Source: Triglochin maritima
Taxonomy: Eukaryota > Streptophyta > Magnoliopsida > Alismatales > Juncaginaceae
NCBI GenBank assembly: GCA_963682175.1
Contig: OY821791.1
Span: 26,587,826 to 26,651,825 of the forward strand
Length of the DNA: 64,000 bases
Direction: 5' to 3'
Translations under genes and position numbers: made by a program
Shown: piece after piece, positions 10,215 to 20,771 of the stretch
How the letters are laid out: each line of letters starts with the position of its first letter
Numbering within the stretch: position 1 is the first letter of the stretch
Notes under the pieces: generated by a model
Told to the model about the DNA's origin: nothing
What the model saw: the letters and a program-made list of their open reading frames with translations, nothing else
Databases searched by the model: none

Positions 10215-10763
10215 CAAATGGTTTGTAGAGTTTGAAAGCTTATAAATAGGGTCTCACATCTTTGTTTTAGAACTCTTGAACAATCCCTATTGATCCATAC
10301 TCAAAGCAAAATCCTCTACATCTCTAAGATCTCATCTTTCTACACTCAAATCCAAAACTTCATCACCAGTATATTCATTCCAATCATATATCCAAGTGTG
10401 CTCAAATTAGAATATTTAGTTAGATTGTGATTCAACTTTAAGATCAAAGAATCACCAAATTGTAAAACTTCAAGGAAGCTTCCTCTCGGATTGTGAAAGG
10501 AGACACAAGCGAGGCGAGGTTGTTCGCGAGGCTTCGCGTTGTAGAAGGTGTTGATCTCGACCCGAAACGGAGATCGGTTAGTGGAACTGTAAGTGAGGTT
10601 CGGAGGATCGAGTGGGCTTGCGAGAAGGACTAGGACCGAGTGCAGTGTAGAACCTCTCTAAACTCTGGCGTCAAATTTGTGGTTTGCATGTTTATTTCTT
10701 AATCCCTTGCTTAGTTTTGTAATTCCCATTTCGTTCGATATTAGAGGGTCATCGATCCTAACA
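10215..10763 (+). mobile_element. Ty1/copia LTR, right part
   Basis: This continues the copia LTR interrupted by B1. TATAAATA is at 10241-10248, followed by a roughly 500-bp R/U5, and the LTR ends CCTAACA. The adjoining primer site and gag establish that this is the 5' LTR of a plus-strand copia element. Confidence 0.7.
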
Positions 10764-10765
10764 AT

Positions 10766-10777
10766 TGGTATCAGGCC
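10766..10777 (+). other. Primer-binding site, initiator tRNA-Met
   Basis: TGGTATCAGGCC closely resembles the standard plant copia primer site TGGTATCAGAGC, complementary to initiator tRNA-Met. It lies two bases after the LTR end. Confidence 0.8.
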
Positions 10778-10845
10778 ATTATGTTGCTAATCTCATTTAC
10801 TTAATTGTAATTTAGCATAACATTACATCTAATCATTGTGAAGGA

Positions 10846-11483
10846 TTATCGACAACTAGGCCACCTTTGTTTAATGGGTTAAACTATGACTATTGGAAGA
10901 AAATAATGTTAAGTTACTTACAATCCAATGACTTGAAATATTGGACATTCATCTTAAACCCATACACACCTCCTAATGACGATGAAATTGTGTCCTTAAC
11001 CAAACCCAAAATTAAGGAAACAGAGATTAATTCCTGCATCATGAACATCTTGTATTGCGACTTAATTGAAGGGAATACAATAGGGGTAAGAGATTGTGAT
11101 AGTGCATATCATATATGACATACGTTAGAAATGCACCATGAAGGTTCAAGTAAAATGAAAGAAACTAGGATTAGTTTACCTATTCATAAATATGAACTCT
11201 TTGAATGCAATCCGGTGAAAACATAAGTGAGATTCACACTCGCTTGACCACGATAATTAACTCTCTCAAAGCTTTTGACAAGATTTTCAGTGAAAGAGAA
11301 GTGACTCGAAAGATTCTCTGGTCATTCACCGATGAATGGGAGGAAAATACGACCACAATCAAAGAAGCACAAAATGTCACCAAGTTGTCAGTCGAGGAGC
11401 TTATGGGTAGTCTCATGACATGTGAGATACAAATGAAAGACCGTACGGAGAAGGAAGCCAAAAAAATCCTTGGTGCTACATGT
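10846..11483 (+). pseudogene. gag: Ty1/copia gag pseudogene, 5' part
   Basis: The frame begins around RPPLFNGLNYDYWKK at 10855 and continues with LQSNDLKYW, the usual start of plant copia Gag (DUF4219-like). After a stop near 11116 and a one-base loss near 11203 it resumes as QSGENISEIHTRLTTI, then EREVTRKIL and LSVEELMGSL, matching the UBN2 Gag domain. The frame is cut at 11483 by a solo LTR. Gag would form the virus-like particle in the cytoplasm. It is not functional because of the stop, the frameshift and the insertion. Confidence 0.85.
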
Positions 11484-13284
11484 TGTTGGATTTTGTGCCC
11501 TATACGTGTATATATATTTTAAATTTTACAAGCAATTAGGATCGGTTTTCATATTTTTCAACAATTTTATATACAAAACTTCCTAATTGTATTTCAATAT
11601 ATATTGTATACTAATTAATATTGAACTACATAGATTGGATCATACCTAGGGGATTATCAAATCCCTTTTACCAATCGGAACTAGGGTTGCACTTTGGATT
11701 GCCTCGGAATTACCTCCAAATATTGACCAAACTGTAAACAAGATTAGAGAGATCGAAGCTAGTCAATACATCTCTAATTCAAGGTTAGAATCTAGCTAAT
11801 AACCCATTCTATGCTCCAAAGAAATTTTGCATTAATTTTAAACAAAGGAATGGAGTAGGGACTTATTTATAAGGCACCATCAACCCACATCATGTGCAAA
11901 CCACTTACACATGATCCCTTTATTATCTATCCACTAAACCACATCATGTGAAAACCACTTTGCACATGATCTCTTGTTTATTTCTCCTCTCATCATCCCA
12001 TAACAACCTTTGACCAAGGTGGATTAAATTCATCCATTAATCAACAAAAATCTCTTATTAATATATGCAAAAACAAGGGCCAACGGTTGGACCACTTTTC
12101 ACTTTTTTTGACTTTACCAAATTTTGGATTAATATCCCACAAAATTTGGGCTTTGGGGGTTTAGCGAATTCATAAGTTATAATGTTATGGATGACATTAT
12201 ATCATGTAATATATTATCATATATAATGTCAAAACATTATACCCCATATTATATACATCTCATACAAATTTATTTGTTATTCTAACCATACCGTTATTTA
12301 CGACCTATTGATTTTATTATTTTACCACAAGTATATTATTTCAGAACATATGAAACTTAATACATCATATAAAATATAAAATCGCATCTCTTGTTTTCCA
12401 ATTTTTTGGTGTGACATCTAGGAAGATCTAAGTTATGTTGGTCATGATATTAAATATCATAAACTATAAGCGATATCTAGCTACACATTATAGTTATCCA
12501 AATAACAAAGATATTTTGTTCACTCGAATAGAACACGAATCATTTAGTGATATGTAATATATCACGTGTGTCTATCCCTTGCCTCATGATATTACAAATA
12601 TTATACATAGTAGGAATGTGTCATCTTTGTATTATATATTCTTTTCCTTGATCTCATAAGCTAATTATAAATATGTAACTATACATAAGTTATATTGTGC
12701 ACATTATAATTTTGTTTTATCAAGAGACCCAATAATATCATCACTCAAATGAAGAAGACAATGATAACCTTTTGACATATCATCTTTTCCAACACAAGTT
12801 ATGTATAATCAACTAATATCTTTAAAACTATGCGTAATGATAGTTTTTGATAATCGTGAAATTATACACTTCTCATGTGAAGAGATATAGGTCTCTTATG
12901 TTAGGATTCAAAGACAGTGAAAACATTAATGACACAAACACAATTCCATAATGTTTTATTTATTAGGTCTTTTCAATATATGAAAGAAAACATTCTCCAT
13001 TTCATATACTCATGTTGTTAAAATATTTGTAGAGATACAATATTCTTTAACCAACATGACAATCTTATCTCGGTAATTAATGTTCTCTTTTAATTACCAT
13101 GACTGTGAATTTCTTTTGATTTATGTAAACCATTATCTTTTAGAGCTTTACGCTTAAGGAGCAAGAGTCTCTACCTTAACACTTCCAAAAGATGAATACA
13201 TTAATCAAGGAACAAACTGTTTGTACATTCAATTCATAATAAAAGACATGTAAAAGAATACTTTTAGAACACACATTCCTTTCG
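11484..13284 (-). mobile_element. Family C solo LTR, copy 1
   Basis: This is a 1.8-kb AT-rich insert inside copia gag with an imperfect 5-bp duplication, CATGT (11479-11483) and CATGC (13285-13289). On the minus strand it starts (C)GAAAGGAATGTG and ends ATCCAACA. The same ends occur in the clean solo LTR at 54582-56608, which sets the boundaries. The minus strand has TATAAATA at 11871-11864, supporting the orientation. There are no internal coding sequences, so it is a solo LTR left by recombination. The length would suit an Angela-like copia lineage, but that is a guess. Confidence 0.75.
11889..11970. promoter_or_regulatory. Paired inverted repeats upstream of TATA
   Basis: ATCATGTG and CACATGAT form an inverted repeat twice: 11889-11896 with 11908-11915, and 11943-11950 with 11963-11970. 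Both have spacers near AAACCACTT. In minus-strand orientation they lie 18-100 bp upstream of the TATA box of the family C LTR. Confidence 0.8.
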
Positions 13285-13286
13285 CA

Positions 13287-14050
13287 TGCCACCACCAATT
13301 CCAACAAAGGAGATAGTGATTTCGATGAGGAATTGGTCACTCAAAAATTCAAGGAGCTTGTCAGGAAAGATAAAGAAAGGAGAAAAGAAAAAGAAAAGGA
13401 AGGCTCTAAAATAAACTTGGGATGATTCAAGATCTTCAACATCAATTGAAGGCGAATTCGCCTCAATGTGCTTCATGGTAATCAAAGATGAAGAAAGTAA
13501 GGTATCTTCTAGCTCAAGTCATGATTCAAATTCATATGATGAACTTCAAATTGAATTCAATGAGCTACTTGAAAATGTTGAACAAATTTATCACAAGAAC
13601 AAGCTAGCTAGAAAGAAACTCAATGAGCTACAATGTCAAATTGAATCTATCATCAATGAGACAAATGATTTGTTTGCTAGTAATGATAAAATTTCATAAG
13701 GGAACTCTCATTTGATTGATGAAATTGCAACTCTAAAGGCAAAACCTTCATGTAGTGATGATACACAAGATCTCATTACTAAAAATGTTCAATTACAAAA
13801 AGATCTTGAAAGATTCACAAATAGAAACAAAATGCTTGAAATGCTTATAGGTAGTCAAAGACAATCTTTAGATAATCATGGTTTAGGCTATCATGATAAC
13901 AACTACAAAAGTCATGTTATTCACACTACTATGAATGGAAAACATTTCTTTGTGAATAAAAGTTTCTCAAGTGTATGGGTGATGAGTTTTAAATTTAAAT
14001 TGCAAGTGTATGGTGTTGTAACATACGGCCCAAACACGAGGCAATGGTGA
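13287..14050 (+). pseudogene. gag: Ty1/copia gag pseudogene, 3' part
   Basis: This is the continuation of copia gag after the solo LTR. It begins ATTNSNKGDSDFDEEL, then has a lysine/glutamate-rich stretch, CFMVIKDEESK (resembling the common copia CFMA motif) and YDELQIEFNELLE. This is followed by coiled-coil-like sequence (YHKNKLARKKLNEL; then IATLKAKPS ... KNVQLQKDLERF). Stops occur near 13424 and 13697. No zinc knuckle, protease, integrase or RT follows; copia similarity fades by about 14050, so the element is truncated. Confidence 0.75.
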
Positions 14051-14405
14051 ATTCCATTTTTAATGATTTATGCAACTAAACTAACATGCATGCAAAAACC
14101 TATGGTGGAAAGAAGATTTTTTTTAATGAATCGTGCACCTAATGATTTAACTTAAGCTAAACTAAGGATGTTTGAGATGAAATTCAGATATTAAAATTGG
14201 AGATGAGGTATATGGATTTAGGATTGATAAGAATTCAAGGTTGAGAAAAAAACAAGATTTAGATAATAGAAACTAAGCATGAGACCGAGTCGTCTCATGG
14301 CGATGGGGGAGACCGGGTTCCATACATGGAATACCTCGGTCTGCTCCCACCACCGCGTAGACCTCCTCCTCCGACTCAGGAGGAAGAGGGATTCGGTCAG
14401 GATTG
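14051..14405. other. Junction with no recognisable gene
   Basis: About 355 bp lies between the truncated copia gag and the first recognisable Gag codons of G1. The early part is AT-rich; the later part (from about 14280) is GC-richer and may be decayed Gag N-terminus of G1. The 5' LTR, primer site and leader of G1 are missing, so this marks a deletion or rearrangement breakpoint. Confidence 0.5.
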
Positions 14406-14561
14406 AGTTCTTGGTGCACCACCACCTTTTGCTTGACAGGATAGACCGATGACTTTGTGGTAGCGGACCCATCCTGTTCAGGCCGTGCAACCTTCTTGCA
14501 TAGTTCTTCCCACATCTTGCGGGAACAACTATGAACTGAAACCTTAATATGTGAGCATGCT
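14406..14561 (+). pseudogene. gag: G1 gag pseudogene, N-terminal part
   Basis: The frame reads PMTLW, stop, then QPSCIVLP, YELKP, stop, YVSM and continues directly after A1 at 22007 as MLPTFTANKEDSYIF. It corresponds to the family A Gag region around TLRDRCYP...QPSCIVMP...FELKAQYMSMLPKF. Two stops are visible. The ATGCT at 14557-14561 is the duplicated target of A1. Confidence 0.8.
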
Positions 14562-15054
14562 TGATGCATTGCATACATTGCATCATATGTCTTTCATTTA
14601 GATTACTTTTACATCAATAAATGCTACTAAGGTATGTGTTTAGTCTTATTTACAGAATACAGGGACCTGAATGCAATTTACCCACATCCCGAGCATAAAC
14701 GCGTGCAAAAGACTCATTTCTATCATAAAGACCAAGTTCAAGATTATCGGGTTACAAATGGAAATGTATCCAAGCATAAAAGCATTCAAGTCCTAATTGC
14801 AAAAAGAACAATGACTTAAGCACAAAAGTAGCCGGGGACTTAATTGCAAAAAAGTCAAGGACCTGATTGCAATTAAAACACCAAAATATTATCTTGGAGA
14901 AAATCTAAAGAAAAATCAATGTAAATCTCCAAACATATAAAGGAATTAATCCGGAGCTCAAAAGAATGGAAAGAAATCATCCAGACGCGCAAAGGAGGAT
15001 CAAATCATACCATAAACTACCAGCAAAAATCCGGATTAAATCAGAGAAGATTGT

Positions 15055-15102
15055 GCGGCGAAATCGCCGCAGATCACATACATTGTGCGGCGGAAACGCC
15101 GC
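15055..15102. promoter_or_regulatory. Paired U3 palindromes (GCGGCG/CGCCGC)
   Basis: Two 6-bp-arm inverted repeats with four-base centres AAAT and GAAA lie about 90 bp upstream of the TATA box. As RNA the second would be a GC stem capped by a GAAA tetraloop. They are conserved in all family A LTRs here, e.g. 34565-34580 and 40705-40720. Confidence 0.9.
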
Positions 15103-15191
15103 CCCCTCAGCGATCTGTGTGCTCCAATTTTGTCCAGTCGTGTCTGGACACGTGTACTTTCCAATATTATACCTAGATCCCTTGTAGCAAC

Positions 15192-15199
15192 TATAAATA
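15192..15199 (+). promoter_or_regulatory. TATA box of A1 LTR
   Basis: TATAAATA is conserved at the same place in the other family A LTRs, apart from small changes. AATAAA follows about 100 bp downstream, as expected for an R region. Confidence 0.8.
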
Positions 15200-15804
15200 G
15201 ACCCGAGAACGATGTTAGAAGGGTCCTTAGTCCTTAGTCTTTGGTTGTAATTTTTATTCTTAATCTTAGTTTTGTATTCTTCTTTTCATTAATAAAATTC
15301 TGTCTTTTATTTCTTACTTTTAGTTTTCTTTTGTAATGTCTCAAGGACCCCTTCTTCCTCCCTCTATGAGTTTCTAACTCTTTCCAAAGGGTGGAGGTGA
15401 CGGATTAGGGTGAAGAGAAGATGAATGAATGTTATTATTTTAATTTCGTGTTAGTATATTTTGATTACTTGAGTTTATGTTAAATCATTTATCATGTAAT
15501 GCTTTATAACTAATATGATTTATTATAAGTTTCTAAATTCTCTAATCTAAACCTTAAATCTAAACCTCCACCCGACGGAATTCACATCTTTGTTCTTGTT
15601 TTAGTTTTAATTTTTCTTGTTTCTTGCTTTAGATAATTAAAATCCAAAAATCTCAAAACCCAATTATTTCTTCTCTCCTTCTTTCCCCCAATCGAAATCA
15701 CACTAATACCAAAATCTCTCCCTGCTTGTGTTCGACCCGTATTTGCCACGTCTTCATTGACACCGTGCACTTGCGGTATAAATTTAATTCTCATCAAGTT
15801 TTTT

Positions 15805-15821
15805 TGGCGCCGTTGCCGGGG
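15805..15821 (+). other. Primer-binding site, tRNA-Asp
   Basis: TGGCGCCGTTGCCGGGG, a perfect complement to the plant tRNA-Asp 3' end, lies eight bases after the LTR. Confidence 0.95.
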
Positions 15822-17251
15822 AGGCGACGCAGATTTTGTTTTTTTGTTGATTTCGATTCTATTCTGTTTATCTTGTGCGCGATCTAACTATTTGGATTTG
15901 TGTTTCAAGAGACAACAGAGCGCGCGGCGAAATCTGAGCACAGTCAGAGCAACAAGGGCGGCGGAATCGCCGCACATCAAGAGGAACCTGCGGCGGAATC
16001 GCCGCACAATTGAAGCATCTGGGCTTCAAAGTTTTCTGGGGTTAGCACCATCTCTGGGTGGACACGTGGAGCTACTGCAATTTCGAGAGCGGGCGGCGAA
16101 CCCGACTGAGCATTGCGTAGGTAACCTTTGTTGCCTTTTTCCTCGTAATTTGTAGTTTCAGAAAATTCCCTTTTCATAGAACTGCATGTGTTAGGGAAAA
16201 ATTCCATAATTGGCAATAATTCAACTCTGACCTAAAATTGGCAAAATTAGAAAGGCCTTAGTGCATGCATCATCTAGTGTTTTGTATGCATTATTCTTGC
16301 TAAATTCTTGCAAATTAATTCTTGTTGATGAGTGCTGGAGGCAAGGTACGTATTGCGTTTTAACGATTGCATTTAAGCATATAATTTAGTTTGCATACAA
16401 CCTTGCAATTGCCCCCAGTTAAAGACCATTGTTTGACTATCTTTGCTAGATCTAAGTTAAACTATCTTAAGGGCAACTCCGTAGGCAAAGATACGGTGGG
16501 GATTTCATCACCCTTCCGTGGCCCACAAACAACAATCCCAAAGTGTCACCTAAGCCTTAAATTAAAATCAATTAGACATTGACCCCTAAGGACTCGGACT
16601 CATTTAAGGAGAAGAATTGGTTTGACTTGCTATGACCTGAAGCCGATTGAATTTAATTTGGTGTCTAGAAAGTGTTTTTGTGTTGACGTAAGTCTTCCAA
16701 GCGAAGTGGTTGTCTAATTGGCACCGACTCTGTCGGAAGCGCCCCCACTAGCTATACACGGCCTGGCCAAGTTGGTTTGATTAGTGAGGGAGGTGAATCA
16801 AGCGAATCAATTCGACTCAACCAGTTAGGAGTCGTCTAGATCTAAGCGACACTAGGTCTAGGATTGTTTGAACCATGCTTTCTTAGGAATTTTCTTACCA
16901 ACCCTCTTTCTATCTTTAGAGTTAGGTTTCCCTTCTCATCTGAGTTTTCTTTCTCTCTTCACCTAAATTTTCTAGATTAGGATTCCCTTCTCATCTTGCC
17001 CCATTCTATTGTTTGTTTCCCTTTTGAAAAAAATATATATATAAAAAAAACGAATTTTTTTTATTATTAATTCTTGAAATTAAATTTGGAATTTAAATTT
17101 CGAATTTGAATTCAAAAAAAAAAAAATTGATTCAACCCGGTGCACTCAGATTTGGATTCGGGACTTGAGTAATCGACTCTCACGAGTTCATCTAGATTCC
17201 AGTCTGGAACTTAGCCCCAATCCACCTGTTGCACCACCTCACCTGGATCCA
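15822..17251 (+). other. A1 leader with two more palindromes
   Basis: This 1.4-kb untranslated leader holds GCGGCGGAATCGCCGC at 15958-15973 and 15990-16005, the same motif as in U3. Further on are a GGTGGGGATTTCATCACCC block near 16495 and an AT-rich low-complexity stretch at 17025-17130 just before gag. No gene is recognisable in it. Confidence 0.85.
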
Positions 17252-19684
17252 ATGGGTGAGAACGTAGTGGACCCGCCTGTTGCACAACCGATAACTCTGA
17301 GGGATCGATGCTATCCAGCGATGGCTGCTCAACCATCGTGCATCGTTATGCCCACCATACCGGGTCGCGACTTCAAACTTAAGGCACAATACATGAGTAT
17401 GTTGCCTAAGTTCACCTCTAGGGAAGACCCATATCTCTTCCTTAGAGAATTTGAGGAAATCTGCTCTCTTATGCAATACCAGCATATCCCTGAGGAGGCA
17501 GTGCGTCTGAAATTCGTGCCTCTAGCACTGAAGGACGATGCTAAGAAATGGCTATATAGTCTAGCCGAAAGATCCATTAGAAGTTGGGCTGAGTTTGTTC
17601 AAGTTTTCCTGAAAAAATATTTTCCCAACCATAAGACTATGAGGATTAGGAATGAAATTGTTGCATTCGTTCAGTCTGAGAGCGAGCCGTTCTATTCCTA
17701 TCTAGAAAGATTCAAAAGTGTTCTGACCCAATGCCCTCATCATGGAATTCCGAGATGGCAATTATGTCAAATTATTTATGAGGGATTGACACCCACATCT
17801 AGGGTTATGGTAGAATCCGTAAGCCACGGGAACTTTATGTCGAAAAATGAAAATGATGTCTGGACTTTCCTTGAGGAATTAGCTGAAAACAGTATGCAAT
17901 GTGACAATGCTAGAACACCGCTTAACCCGAGTATTGGATCTAGAATAGCAAGTCAACCCAGACCAGGTGTCTTAGCTGTAGATGCGAACATAGCGGCTGA
18001 AGCAAAACTAGCTACCCTTATGCGCAGAATGGAAAGTTTAGAGCTACAAACCCAAAACCGAGTGAATAAAGCCTCGTCTATCCCTTGCTCTAGATGTGGT
18101 CAGACTGGTCATGTAATGGAGGATTGTGCGGAATGGGACCAAGTTAATGCCATGTATAACCATGCTAGAAATGACCCATACGCATCAACCTATAACTCGG
18201 GTTGGCGTAATAATTCCACTTTCTCATCAAACCAATAGGGTCAACCTCCTAGACAACAACCGAACCCGTATAACCAAAATAATACATCATCTGGGTTTAG
18301 TAACAATAATGATCATGAGGTTAGGTTGACAAGCTTGGAAAATTTGATGAAAACTTTTATACAAACAACCAACCAGACCTTCCAAAGGCTAGAGACACAA
18401 GTCAGCCAACTAGCACAAATAGTAGGTTAAAGAGAAAAGGGTCGGTTTCCAAGTCAACCTGAGGTGAACCCTAGATCTAATAATTCATATCAATCCTATC
18501 AACCACCTTCAGGAAATAACAACCCTAGACCGGTTCAAATGGTTAATGAAGAAGGACCGTTCCAACAAATAAATGCTGTAGTATCATTACGGTCCGGAAG
18601 ACAGATTGATAATAATGTGGTAAATCCTAGAACGTCTAATCAATCTAGCCATCAAACTGCCACATATGACCTAACCATTGAACCCGACGTCCAATCTGAA
18701 ACGCCCACCCCACCTACTCAATCTGAACCCGTAGCTCAACCTGAACCTGAGCGAGTCTATGTCCCTAAAGCCCCATTTCCCAATAGACTTAAAAAGAACT
18801 CAAGTGCACAAATAGAGAAAATCTTGGAAGTATTTAAGCAAGTTAAGGTGAACATTCCACTCTTAGACATGATTCAACAAATACCTGCTTATGCTAAATT
18901 CTTAAAAGATTTGTGCACTAAAAAGAGAAAAACAAACGTACCAAAGAAGGCATTCTTAACTGCAAACATAAGTTCTATTTTGTCCAACACGTCTCCTATA
19001 AAATATAAGGATCCTGGATGTCCCACAATTTCATGTGCAATAGGAGATACTTTTATCAACAAAGCCCTTCTAGACCTTGGTGCTAGTGTTAACCTACTCC
19101 CATACTCTGTCTATGTGCAAATGAACCTTGGTCCACTAAAACCCTCTAAGACAACCCTTCAATTTGCTGATTGTTCTATTAAGAAACCAAGAGGTATAGT
19201 AGAGGATGTTTTGATCAAGGTTGGTGACTTCATTTACCCAGTGGATTTTGTCGTACTAGATACCGCACCTGTTGTAAATCCTAACCGACAAATCCCTGTA
19301 ATTCTAGGCAGACCTTTTTTAGCCACTTCGGAAGCATTAATAAACTGTCGAAATGGGCTCATGCAATTATCTTTTGGGAACTTAAAAGCTGAATTTAATA
19401 TCTTTCATATTGATAGTGAGCCAGAAATAATATGCAATCAAAGTGACGTTGTGATGAAATCACGTATCTATAAGATTTCTGAATCATCACAAAATCAAAA
19501 AGGAAGTAAGAAAAAGGGGAGAAATTCATCTACACACCCACCATCACTCGAGCAAATAAGAGAACCTATTTATGTGAGGGGTGTGGAATCTGTGACTCAG
19601 AACTCTCATTGCAACATGGGGAACAATTCAACTGGATACATGCACCAATATGGTGTCATTCAATCCAGTTCTGACTATGGTTGA
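17252..19684 (+). pseudogene. gag-pro: A1 gag-protease with two stops
   Basis: The conserved ATG starts MGENVVDPP; the frame is already open from 17165 but has no other conserved ATG. Domains in order are the Gag core (ALKDDAKKWLY, FLKKYFPNH, YSYLERFK, CQIIYEGLTP), a zinc knuckle CSRCGQTGHVMEDC, a proline/glutamine-rich linker, and an aspartic protease with LLDLGASVNLLP and VILGRPFLA. Stops lie at 18236-18238 (TAG replacing Gln) and 18428-18430 (TAA replacing Glu), both between the zinc knuckle and the protease. The product normally packages element RNA and cuts the polyprotein. The frame ends DYG at the same place as in A2 and A3. Confidence 0.93.
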
Positions 19685-20748
19685 CTTTGAGCAAATTCCA
19701 CCCTTCCACCACAGTTCATCAAGGTAATAAGTGCATTTGCTTTATATTTGCATACATTGAGGACAATGCATGATTTAGGTGTGGGGGGTGTTTATGTATA
19801 TATTTATCTATAGATCTGTCTTTTATTTCTTAAAAAAATCAATGTTTCATGACATAGCTTAAGATTGAACTGTCAAAACCCGTGTACAAATTGCATTGAG
19901 TTTTTGTTCCTTATTATATAGTTCTGCTTGTAGAAATTATGACATAAATCTAAGTTCCAAAGAAATAACTCATTGCCCTTTAAGACATGTATGCACTTAA
20001 ATTGGATGAATCAAATCTTTGAAGTGGTTGATAAAAAGCAGAGGTTGAGGAAAATATACCGGGAAGTGTGGACTTCTAATAGCAATTAAGCCTTGAGGAA
20101 AATAAAAATAAAAATAAAGGAATAAAGTGAAGAAAACACATTTTGCAAAATGTTTACAAAAGCCCAAGCCTTTGAGTCACTGGTCCGTAGGGGTATCTTG
20201 AAACCCGGTAACTTGAGTCTACCAGCTTGGGATTATCGACCAAACTCGCTACACGAATGCAAAAAGGGTAAAAGTGTCAAAAAGCAACTGTGTTGAATCA
20301 CGGAAGAAAATAACAAAATAATAATACTCAAGGCCCAAAGCTAAAAGAATGATTCATGCCATGGTTGATCCGAATGATACTTCACCACCAGAGGAGGTGT
20401 GCAAAATAATTCAAGTGATAAACATGTGTAGAAGGGTTAGTGGTGTGAATGTTGGAGGAACAAAGACCAAGTCATATTTTTAATGAGTTAGATTTATATA
20501 ATGAGCATGCAAAAATTCTTAGTGAAATGTATAAGGTTGAGGTAGGATATTGAGAACTATTAATGAAACGTTGATTTAGGATTTTGTGGGTATATCCGCT
20601 GAAAACCCTCAGGAGACAACACTCCTCCTAGGAAACAAGGAGGTTTAAAGGCTTGTTGCACATGCTAAGTGCAACCGTGATTCCTACGAAAATGAGTTAG
20701 GATTTCCCTGTTTTTATTTTTCTTATTTTCTGTTTTGCTAGGGACTAG
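19685..20748 (+). other. A1 3' region
   Basis: This is noncoding in this copy. It has the internal polypurine-like motif GAGGACAATGCATGA...TAGGTGTGGGGGG at 19759-19790. The remains of a small frame seen open in A2 and A3 start at about 20449 and are broken here by a base loss and a TAG at 20577-20579. The conserved tail lies at 20580-20648, and the 7-bp hairpin GTTGCAC/GTGCAAC at 20655-20675. The polypurine tract follows at 20756-20771. Confidence 0.75.
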
Positions 20749-20771
20749 CAAAATCTAGGTGTGGGGGTATT

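Larger units (their letters stand above)
14562..15796 (+). repeat. A1 5' LTR
   Basis: It runs from TGATGCATTG to CTCATCA. U3 has paired GC-rich palindromes at 15055-15070 (GCGGCGAAATCGCCGC) and 15087-15102 (GCGGCGGAAACGCCGC). TATAAATA is at 15192-15199 and AATAAA at 15291-15296. A 61-codon open frame at 14634-14819 recurs in sister LTRs but does not evolve like a protein. Confidence 0.95.

Noticed and set aside
11484..13284. A MITE or DNA transposon inside copia gag
   Set aside because: The TG/CA-type ends, 5-bp duplication, TATA box and matching ends in 54582-56608 fit a solo LTR better; there are no terminal inverted repeats beyond the dinucleotides.
14634..14819. A 61-69 codon open frame starting MCLVLFTEYRDLN in the U3 of family A LTRs (also 20844, 31225, 34802, 40942, 44743, 60229)
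   Set aside because: It is open in nearly all copies, but A1 versus A4 differences are almost all amino-acid changing with very few silent ones, and the solo LTR copy is interrupted. That is not how a constrained protein evolves; shared descent of young LTRs explains it.
19685..20771. An env-like gene downstream of gag-protease in family A
   Set aside because: Only short broken or 40-70 codon frames are present. I see no signal peptide, membrane span or long frame; they are described as small frames of unknown status.
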